NCBI GenBank assembly: GCA_024280935.1
Contig: JAJRPE010000155.1
Span: forward strand, 1-35,032
From: Candidatus Hydrogenedentota bacterium
GTDB lineage: Bacteria > Hydrogenedentota > Hydrogenedentia > Hydrogenedentales > JAEUWI01
Reading direction: 5' to 3'
DNA: 35,032 nt
The position numbers and the translations under genes were made by a program. Under the pieces are notes generated by a model, which did no database searches, had not been told where the DNA came from, and worked only from the letters and a program-made list of their open reading frames with translations. This document shows, in pieces, positions 27,812 to 35,032 of this stretch (position 1 is its first letter; every line of letters begins with the position of its first letter).

Positions 27812-30800
27812 TCATCCATCCAAATCCACCGGCCCTGGCCGCACGATTTCGGGCGCGTTTTGGATCGTGGGCCGAATGGCGAGCCAGTCGATGCCCTGAA
27901 ATTCGGGGTCGGGGATCTCCCTGATTTCTTCGCTGCCCCGGTAGGGGGCCATGGCATCGACCCAGAGAATGAGGCGGCGGATATTCTCGGGATCAACCTT
28001 GGTGTTATAGTGCGTTCCGCTGGAGGCGATGTCGATGAGCTTGCTCGTGTAGGAGAGCTGGGTCATGGGCGGAGGCGTGGCGTAGGCTTTCGGGTCGCGT
28101 TGCCCATAGCCTTCGACCATGAGCATGCCCGCGATGCCAAAACCGGGCGGCGGATTCTCGGGCATTTCATAGGCGCGGCCCCAGGCGGGCTGCCCGGTGA
28201 ATAACCAGTAGTTCACATCGAAGCCCAGCTTGCCTGGTCGTGGTGTTGTGTCGAGGACTTTTCGCGCCTCACCGTCTCCTTCGTGGCAGGACGCACAGTA
28301 TTGGTCGAGGGCCGGGCGGACGTAGCGCTCCCAACTGATGCTGTCTTCACCCCAGGGCGGCGGTGTGATTCTGTCGGGTTCGCGGTGCAATGCGGCGGCT
28401 CGGAGCGGCGCTTCGGGCGTGGCATTGTGGCGTTCATGACAGCCCACGCAGCCCCGCCGCTCACCCGGCATCACCCCGGTAAAACTGCGCATGGTCTGCA
28501 AGGCGCGGTAACGCTCGTCGAGCAACTGGAAATGCAGCGGAATCCCTGACGGCGCATGAAAGGATACGGAGCCGTCCTTTTCGATGGGCACCGTGCCGAG
28601 AATGCGCTTGACACCATCCGACTGCACGCCCGAGACCACGGGGCCCGTGGAGAGATAGGGGCGTTTGTTCCAGTAGGTGTACGTTTTGTGCTCGATGCTG
28701 AGGACGCGCAGGAACTTTGCTTTTCCGTTCAGTGCCGGTGGCGCGCCTTCGTAGATGTTGCTGCTGAAGATGACACCATCCTTGGGGTTCAGCCGCTCTT
28801 CACGGGTTGGCCAATCCACCTGGTCCGGGATGATGGGCGGTTTCTGACGCGCCTTCAACGGGATGGCATGAAAGATATTATGCACCCCCTCGTAAATTAA
28901 TTCCCGGTTACCGTCCACATCCATCAAATACAAGACAAACTTGCCGTCGCGGTTCGCGGAGACGATGAAATCCTTTTCGCTGAGCGGATAGGGCGAGTAG
29001 TAGCTCTTGTAGGCGCCGCTGCTGTGGTAATTTTCTGATTCCACCGGATCAACGGGGCCATTACCCGATTCTGGCCATTGCACATCGGCGGTGACTTTGG
29101 TGAGTCCGTCGGGGAAATTGAGGCCCTTGTCGGGGTCGATGATGCCGACGGAGCCCGAAAACCAGTCGTGGTGGGCGCTGCCGGTGAACATGATGCGTTG
29201 GCTGCCGGGAATACTCCGCGCATCCTTGAGGAGATCCGGCCAGACACTCTGGTTGCCCCACAACGTGTTTACCTGCGTGCCATCGGGACGCATTGTCCAG
29301 AGGCTCTGGGCACGCCAGAGGGGCTTGTCGGTGTATTCCCAGCGCGTGTAAATTACCCGGCCATCCTGCAACACGGAGGGCAGATAATCCGGCTCGTTGG
29401 CACGGGAAAGAATGTAGATGTTCTTCCCATCGGCATCGGAGCGGGCCAGCGGGTAGGCGCTCGTCGGCGGCATGCAGCGCACATAGGTATGGCCCCGCGT
29501 GGTGCTGAAAAGGATGTGCCCGTCGGGAAGGTAGACGGGATCGAGATCGTCGTAGTTGCCAAAGGTGAGCTGGGTCAGGTTGGTGCCATCGGTATTGATT
29601 TCGTAGAGGTGGAAGGCTTTTTCATTGTGGGGCTTGAAGGAAAACAGCACCTTCGTGCCATCGTAAGAGAGGTCTGGTCGCCAGAAGGAGCCGTGTAAGG
29701 GGAGTTGGGGCATCAACTGTGTAAGGCGTCCTTCCGGGGAGAGGCCATCCAGGATCAACAGCCGCGCACCAGGAACCGCCATGTAACCCAGACGATGGCG
29801 TGTTTCATGGGGCCATTCCGATCCATCCGGGAAGGGCATGTCCACAAACAGCATCTTGTCGAAATCCAGTGTGGGATTCTTGAACATGATTTTCCGCTTG
29901 ATCGACCGCACCGCAAAGTAGCGTTCGCGGTCCGTCACGGCCTGGCCTTCCAAGGCGCTCAACTGCTCCAGCTCCGTCGTGAAATCCACGCCTTCGATGC
30001 GTGCCGCCAACTGGCGTGTCCACCGGATCTCATCGCGGATGCGTTCGGGTGTTGGGGTGTTGTTCGCCTGATAAAGCCAATCACGCTCCAGCGCTTCCCT
30101 GGCTTCCGTAGCATCAAGCGTGCGTGTCTCCGGGGTGCTGGGCGTGCGGTAGGGAGCGACGGCTTCGCGGACGACGGGCCGGTGATCGATCCGTGCGCCC
30201 GCCTCAAGCAGCAGCTCGATCCATTCGGACGAAAAGCGTGCGGCCTCGTCCTGTTTACTAAGGGCCGTGAGTCGCTGCGCTATCGCATCGACCTCCTCCC
30301 ACCCTTTGCGAGCCTCGGGATCCAGCGCAGCATACTGGGATTCCGTCAGGGGTTTGTACTCCGACATCAAGGCGATAAGTTGTGTCGCCAGTGATTGGTG
30401 CAATCCAGATTCGCTTGAGAGGAGGTAATCTATCGGGGTGATGCCCATCTGCTCCGCGAAGGCCCTGGCTTTCTTGGGAAACTCCTTCCCCAGTTTGGCG
30501 GAGAGGGCCAGCGAAATCTCACCATCAAGTTGTGCCGACTTTTCACTGAGCATCTGATCTATCCGAACCAAGGTCTCCGCAAAAGAAAGCCCGGTTGGAT
30601 AAAAGGTATTCAATCTGGCTTCGAGTTCTCGTGCAAATTCCGCCACCGTCGTCTGCCCTTCCGCGTAGAGGGCCGCCACGTCGTTGCCCGACAGCGCCAC
30701 GCTGTAGATGCGCAAATCGTCCATCGTGCCATTGAAATGTTCGAGCCTTCCGCCCAACGAGCCGATGTATACGGAAGGCGACTTGGATAGCTTCATCGGA

Positions 30801-31288
30801 GCGGAGCGTTTCAGGCTGGTGATTTCCACACCGTCCAGGTAGAGCCGCATCACGGCACCATCGTAGGTGGCCGCGCAATGGTGCCACTGTCCGTCCATCA
30901 CCTGATCCGGCACAATGGCTGTTTCGCATTCCACATAGCCGCCTGCATTCAGTCCGAAGGAGAGAATCGTGCCATTGTGCTGGAAGGAGAAGAGGAGTCG
31001 GTTCCCACTCTCCTGCCGAAGAATCTCTCGATGCCCCGAAAGATTCGTGGGACGCACCCAGACCGAAAGGGTGATCTGTTCCAGCCCATCGAATTTGGAC
31101 GCAACATCGACTTCGTGATTGTGCTTGCCTTCGAGAGCCAAAGCATTGCCAAGTACGCCTTTGGGATTATCCGCATCATCAAAGGTCCATCGCGCAAGGA
31201 GGGAGCCTTCCAGATCCTGTGCGATGCCGGGGGCCGCTAAAAGCAAGATGAGTGCGACAAGGCTTGCGCGTAAGTGTGGGGTGTACAT
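27812..31288 (-). CDS. LamG domain + hydrazine-synthase-alpha-like beta-propeller + di-heme protein
   Basis: Signal peptide at MYTPHLRASLVALILLLAAPGIA. LamG-like NGTMDDLRIYSVALS. Propeller blocks YLPDGHILFSTTRGHTYVRCMPPTSAYPL. CVGCH (28437-28451) and CASCH (28283-28297) heme c motifs. AGGAGGA Shine-Dalgarno upstream of ATG 31288. Confidence 0.85.
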   Translation of the reverse strand: MYTPHLRASLVALILLLAAPGIAQDLEGSLLARWTFDDADNPKGVLGNALALEGKHNHEVDVASKFDGLEQITLSVWVRPTNLSGHREILRQESGNRLLFSFQHNGTILSFGLNAGGYVECETAIVPDQVMDGQWHHCAATYDGAVMRLYLDGVEITSLKRSAPMKLSKSPSVYIGSLGGRLEHFNGTMDDLRIYSVALSGNDVAALYAEGQTTVAEFARELEARLNTFYPTGLSFAETLVRIDQMLSEKSAQLDGEISLALSAKLGKEFPKKARAFAEQMGITPIDYLLSSESGLHQSLATQLIALMSEYKPLTESQYAALDPEARKGWEEVDAIAQRLTALSKQDEAARFSSEWIELLLEAGARIDHRPVVREAVAPYRTPSTPETRTLDATEAREALERDWLYQANNTPTPERIRDEIRWTRQLAARIEGVDFTTELEQLSALEGQAVTDRERYFAVRSIKRKIMFKNPTLDFDKMLFVDMPFPDGSEWPHETRHRLGYMAVPGARLLILDGLSPEGRLTQLMPQLPLHGSFWRPDLSYDGTKVLFSFKPHNEKAFHLYEINTDGTNLTQLTFGNYDDLDPVYLPDGHILFSTTRGHTYVRCMPPTSAYPLARSDADGKNIYILSRANEPDYLPSVLQDGRVIYTRWEYTDKPLWRAQSLWTMRPDGTQVNTLWGNQSVWPDLLKDARSIPGSQRIMFTGSAHHDWFSGSVGIIDPDKGLNFPDGLTKVTADVQWPESGNGPVDPVESENYHSSGAYKSYYSPYPLSEKDFIVSANRDGKFVLYLMDVDGNRELIYEGVHNIFHAIPLKARQKPPIIPDQVDWPTREERLNPKDGVIFSSNIYEGAPPALNGKAKFLRVLSIEHKTYTYWNKRPYLSTGPVVSGVQSDGVKRILGTVPIEKDGSVSFHAPSGIPLHFQLLDERYRALQTMRSFTGVMPGERRGCVGCHERHNATPEAPLRAAALHREPDRITPPPWGEDSISWERYVRPALDQYCASCHEGDGEARKVLDTTPRPGKLGFDVNYWLFTGQPAWGRAYEMPENPPPGFGIAGMLMVEGYGQRDPKAYATPPPMTQLSYTSKLIDIASSGTHYNTKVDPENIRRLILWVDAMAPYRGSEEIREIPDPEFQGIDWLAIRPTIQNAPEIVRPGPVDLDG

Positions 31289-31445
31289 GGGGCGTTCCTC
31301 CTGAATGGTGGATAATAATATCCAGTATATACCCTCGTGGATAGACGTTGCACCTCTGTTTTTGAGAGTGTTCGGAACGGCAGCGCTCACAAGGAGATTA
31401 AACGTTCTACCCGCTTCCGGCTGAAAGAGCGACTATAAGATCAGC

Positions 31446-31885
31446 TCGTGCCGCGCGATCCCCAAAAGGGGAGTTTCAACGAGTCCTGACGGGTTCGTGC
31501 GACTACGCGGAGCAAGCGCTATCTGCTGCGAGTCTTTGACCCTCGTGTCTCGGGGGCGTATCGGAGGTACCTACCCTTACGGCACCCATAGCAAAGTTTT
31601 TGGCGGAGAGGAGCCTGGATTTTTCCCTCGTTCCCAAGCTCCGCTTGGTAATGCAGATTCCAGGCGCTCTGCGTCGGAAGGTCTCTGGGCATGGAAGATC
31701 GCGTTGAGGGAAAGTGGCACAGCCGTCTCGGCTGTGATTAATGACTCCAGGACTTTCCACAGCGTTTCGTCCGATTGGTTGAGCGCCGCGTCTTTTGTGG
31801 CGGGTAGGAAAACCCGTCCTCCTATGCCGTCTGCGTCACGAGGGCCTTTATCTGTGCTTGGTTGCCAGCGGATGCCAACCTCCTT
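31446..31885. repeat. Composite intergenic repeat region (module B, CCTCGTTCCCAAGC palindrome, ACAGCCG hairpin, degenerate module A)
   Basis: Module B at 31446-31514; CCTCGTTCCCAAGCTCCGCTTGG at 31626-31648; CACAGCCGtctCGGCTGTG at 31718-31736; GTTGCCAGCGGATGCCAACCTCCTT at 31861-31885. Confidence 0.75.
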
Positions 31886-31898
31886 CACCCTTCAAACT

Positions 31899-34055
31899 TC
31901 ACTCCCCAAGCTCACGCTTCTTGTCCCGAATCGGGCGGTAGCAGTATTCATTCATCAACGCGACAGCACCGAGGTCGCCGTGGTCGGTAGCCACATCAAC
32001 GTAGCTCTGCAGTGCATCGCGAATCGCTTCATAGGCCAATCCAATCTGCTTCTTGGCCTCACCATTGTCTTTGGCCTTCTCAGCCACCGAGGTAGCACCG
32101 TAGGCTTCGGCGGCATCGAGGTAGCGGACGGCGAATTTCAGGCGGCCCACGTAGTAGGCGGTGTATGCTTTCCCCGAGGGCGTGCTGCGTTGGTGAGCTT
32201 CTTCCATCTTTTGCAGCGCTATCCGGTATTGAGCGTGATCTTTTTTCAGGTTCGCCGAAAGCCCACCGGCACCGTAGTGTTTCGTCATCATGCCAGGCAC
32301 GGGGAAACCAAAGCCGAGGCCGTGCTGGTCGAGGCCGATGGTGATGGCCTCAATAATGGCCAGCGCTTCCAAGGCGGGCTTGGTCGCCTCTTCACCACAA
32401 ATGTTGGCAAATTGATCGCGGTAGGCGCTCTGGGGCGTTACGGATGCGTCCCAACTGGCCCGGGCCAGAAAGTGGATGGTCGGGTTGAGATCGCTGACGG
32501 TCCAATAGCGGGTGTAGAAACCGGCCCAGTCATTTTGACGCAGTTCTTGCATAAGCTGGTACAAGGAACCTGTCGCAAGCTGGGGGAGGACTCCCACGTT
32601 GTCGTCTGCCAGGGTAAAGGTGAGGGTGGCGGGCACGGTTTCTTTCGGAGTCTGCCGCAGGAGTTCGCGCTGCTTGAGTTGGCGGCTTGCCGTGTAGTCG
32701 ATGAAGCTCAAGATTTCGCCACCGCTCGGCAGGACCTCTTCGATGAGGGGGAAGAGTTCGGCCACGATACCGGTGTAGACGATTTTGATTTGCTCGTCGC
32801 TGTTCGGGCGTTTGAGCAGATCGTATTCCGCGATCAGCGAGTCCAGGAACCAAAGCGAAGCCACGTCGCCCTTCAGCATCTTCTCGACGCGTTCACCGCC
32901 GCCGGGGAAGGAGGTCCGCGCCCGTGCTTTGGCGCAGAGTTCTTCGTAGCTGCCCAGGTTCTTCTCCGGGTACCGCGCCTGAAACTTCTCGTAGGCCGCT
33001 TTCGCCTGGCTGACCCAGCTGCGGTGCTCGGGGGTGTTGAGGTGGAGGTAATCGACCTCGGGATAGGTCTCGATGTAAGCACGAATAATGGTGCTGACCA
33101 TTTCCCGAAGCAGGGGGTCGTCCATGGACTGTTCGGGACCCGGTCCCGCCGTAAGCTTTCCGAGCTGGTTCACCGGCTCCGATTGGGGCATGACTTCCAT
33201 GAACTGCTTTGGCCATTCGAAGGGCTGGATAGAGAGGCCCGTTTCCATGCCGAGGGTGCGGGCTTCGTCCAGGATGCCACGAACCAGCGCGATGCCGCGC
33301 TTGTTGAAGTCTTCCGGGGACGTGCTTCCTGCAAGGTCGGGGTTCATAAAAAAATCCCCATTCCCGAGTTTCTCCCGCCCCACAGTATCGTCATCAATAG
33401 GAAACTTCGCACCGAAGTTGACGATACCCGGTGGCTTTTCCATGCCTCGGAAGGCGTACTGCACGAAGGGCTGCATAGGCCAAAGGGAGACATGGATGCG
33501 GTTGTACTTCATCTTCGCCATCTGGCGCAGAAAGCGCTGGTTCTCGGCGAGACTCCAGGAAATGGGACCACTCGCGAGATCATTCACCAGACGCCAGCAA
33601 CGGATACGCATGTTGGGTGTCATGGAAACACTCAAGTCGGGGAGGCCGGTCCAGGTTTTGGACTCAGGCAGGACATCCCGGTCCTGTAGATAACGGACGC
33701 CCCACCGCTCCGCCTGTTCATAGACCGCCCAAAGGGTCGCCACAGGGCTGCCACCTGCGATGAGAAAGGTGTCGCCCTCGCGCCGAAGGGTGATGGATTG
33801 GGTATCAGTCGCGTTTGGTGTGGTGGCGACGAGGAAACGCTGTTCATTGTCCACCGCCGCCGCCCGAATCGGGGCCTCCACCTTGAACAGTTTAGTTACG
33901 TAGCCTTGGAGTTCCTCCGCCGCGAGCTTTTCGAGGGGATGGGCATCCGCCTTAACGACAATAGAGACCGATTCGACCGCCGAGAGTTCCCTGCAGATTG
34001 CGAGGGAACAAATGAGGATCAGACACTTGAGAATGTGAGGGTAGAAGTGTTTCAT
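31899..34055 (-). CDS. Secreted GH67-N-terminal-like / DUF4838-type glycosidase-like protein
   Basis: ADAHPLEKLAAEELQGYVTKLF, GGSPVATLWAVYEQAERWGVRYLQDRDVLPE and MRIRCWRLVND...MAKMKYNRIHVSLW are typical of alpha-glucuronidase-N-like domains. ATG 34055 preferred. Confidence 0.8.
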   Translation of the reverse strand: MKHFYPHILKCLILICSLAICRELSAVESVSIVVKADAHPLEKLAAEELQGYVTKLFKVEAPIRAAAVDNEQRFLVATTPNATDTQSITLRREGDTFLIAGGSPVATLWAVYEQAERWGVRYLQDRDVLPESKTWTGLPDLSVSMTPNMRIRCWRLVNDLASGPISWSLAENQRFLRQMAKMKYNRIHVSLWPMQPFVQYAFRGMEKPPGIVNFGAKFPIDDDTVGREKLGNGDFFMNPDLAGSTSPEDFNKRGIALVRGILDEARTLGMETGLSIQPFEWPKQFMEVMPQSEPVNQLGKLTAGPGPEQSMDDPLLREMVSTIIRAYIETYPEVDYLHLNTPEHRSWVSQAKAAYEKFQARYPEKNLGSYEELCAKARARTSFPGGGERVEKMLKGDVASLWFLDSLIAEYDLLKRPNSDEQIKIVYTGIVAELFPLIEEVLPSGGEILSFIDYTASRQLKQRELLRQTPKETVPATLTFTLADDNVGVLPQLATGSLYQLMQELRQNDWAGFYTRYWTVSDLNPTIHFLARASWDASVTPQSAYRDQFANICGEEATKPALEALAIIEAITIGLDQHGLGFGFPVPGMMTKHYGAGGLSANLKKDHAQYRIALQKMEEAHQRSTPSGKAYTAYYVGRLKFAVRYLDAAEAYGATSVAEKAKDNGEAKKQIGLAYEAIRDALQSYVDVATDHGDLGAVALMNEYCYRPIRDKKRELGE

Positions 34056-34135
34056 TGATATCTCTCTTTGGATCGTATTGGTTGGTTGTATCACGCGAAA
34101 CGGAGTGCCGATAGATTGGGGTTGCTGATAGATTT

Positions 34136-34166
34136 CCTCGTTCCCAAGCGGAGCGTGGGAACGAGG
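34136..34166. repeat. CCTCGTTCCCA/TGGGAACGAGG palindrome
   Basis: Perfect 11-bp stem with 9-nt loop. The same arm occurs at 31626-31636. Confidence 0.85.
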
Positions 34167-34198
34167 CCCCCATGTCTTATTGGGAAACCGTCAGTATA

Positions 34199-34744
34199 TC
34201 AATACCCTGTCGGTCTTCCCGAATCTTCAGGCGAATCCCCCCAGATGGCGGTCTTGGTCTGATTGCCCATGGGATCGTAATACACAATATAGATGGAGCC
34301 ATCGGGCATTTCGCAGCCCATGGCGTAGAGGTATACCGAATTGTCAATACTGAATCCCCGATCTGCTGCGGGCGCAACCCAAGTGTGTCTGCCGTCCTCG
34401 CTGAAGATCAATTCAATCCCGCCACGGCCCACACCACCATAAATGCAGACCACCGTACCGTCCATCAGGGTCAACAGGCCCGGGGCCACCATTTTGATGC
34501 CGCACGACACCGGTTTGCTCCAGGTCTTCGCTTCATCCGTGGAGAAAGCTACTTCGCCATCCATACGGGCGATCATCACGACCTCCTCCTCTTGATTGAG
34601 ACAAAAGGCCGGTTCATCGAGGCGTTCCAGAGGTGATTTGAGCCGCGAAACGAATTGCCAGCTGAGGAAGGGACCGTGATTACAGATAGTTAGTCTGGGA
34701 ACGTGCTTTCTGAATTTCACTACCCACATACGGTCTTCAGGATA
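34199..34744 (-). pseudogene. Sialidase/BNR-like fragment, probably N-terminally truncated
   Basis: Asp-box-like STDEAKTW and SEDGRHTW. Only ~176 aa, with an in-frame stop (TAG at 34745-34747) immediately upstream; full sialidases are about twice this length. Confidence 0.55.
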
Positions 34745-34826
34745 CTACGACAGATCGGTGCTGCGTACGGCGTACTCTGAATCAGGTAAGGGAAGACGAT
34801 GAAATTCCGTCTAATGGGGCAGTGAT

Positions 34827-34851
34827 TGACGAAACTTGTACTATTTCGTCA
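34827..34851. promoter_or_regulatory. Operator-like palindrome TGACGAAA-N9-TTTCGTCA
   Basis: Perfect 8-bp inverted repeat in the intergenic region upstream of the right-edge CDS. Confidence 0.45.
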
Positions 34852-34951
34852 GAAATCGGACGTTTTCCGGGATGTCTGTTGAGGTGCCGATGGTAAACAT
34901 TCGTTTAACCCGTGCCGTTTTTCTGTGGCTGTCGCGGGGCCATATTTTTGC

Positions 34952-34980
34952 TGGACACAGGCCCATCGAATGTGCATAAT
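34952..34980 (+). promoter_or_regulatory. Sigma70-like promoter before the right-edge ORF
   Basis: TGGACA (34952-34957), 17-nt spacer, CATAAT (34975-34980) preceded by TG (extended -10). Confidence 0.4.
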
Positions 34981-34986
34981 ACGGTT

Positions 34987-35032
34987 ATGGAAGTTCCAGA
35001 CAGCGAATTATTTGGTCTGCGTCAACAAGCGG
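34987..35032 (+). CDS. Start of an unidentified CDS truncated by the window edge
   Basis: ATGGAAGTTCCAGACAGCGAATTATTTGGTCTGCGTCAACAAGCGG is open to the edge (MEVPDSELFGLRQQA...). Confidence 0.35.
   Translation, partial: MEVPDSELFGLRQQA

Noticed and set aside
31497-33689. 730-aa plus-strand ORF
   Set aside because: Runs through the repeat cluster and then antisense to the GH67N-like gene, whose frame has clear domain motifs.

Overview
This is a chromosomal window from an uncultured-type bacterium. The mix of heme/LamG HzsA-like proteins, degenerate glycosidases and intergenic palindromes suggests a Hydrogenedentes/PVC-like lineage, but that is only an inference. There is no rRNA, CRISPR array, transposase, integrase or phage gene. 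Coding content falls in four blocks. (1) A TIM-barrel glycosidase-like protein and an SDR oxidoreductase. (2) A redox/Fe-S group: Rieske protein, DUF1858-like protein, HesB/ErpA-like protein and a YgfZ-TPR fusion. (3) A polytopic membrane protein overlapping a 1602-aa GH38-related protein, a CPBP-like membrane protein, two M42 peptidase paralogs and another TIM-barrel protein. (4) Housekeeping and sugar genes: tRNA-Gln(TTG), prs, rplY/ctc, pth, ilvN, zinc-ribbon coiled-coil protein, accD, folC and rhaB, then minus-strand LamG/HzsA-like diheme, GH67N-like and truncated sialidase-like genes. The most unusual signal is the intergenic DNA. Several families of short modular inverted-repeat elements (about 70-250 bp) recur across the window. 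They often start at or just after stop codons, and one is translated in frame as the C-terminus of a membrane protein. Other points of interest are a GH38-related protein that appears to have lost metal-ligand motifs, a CPBP-like protein without its canonical catalytic residues, and a repeat with two mutually exclusive hairpins upstream of the SDR gene.
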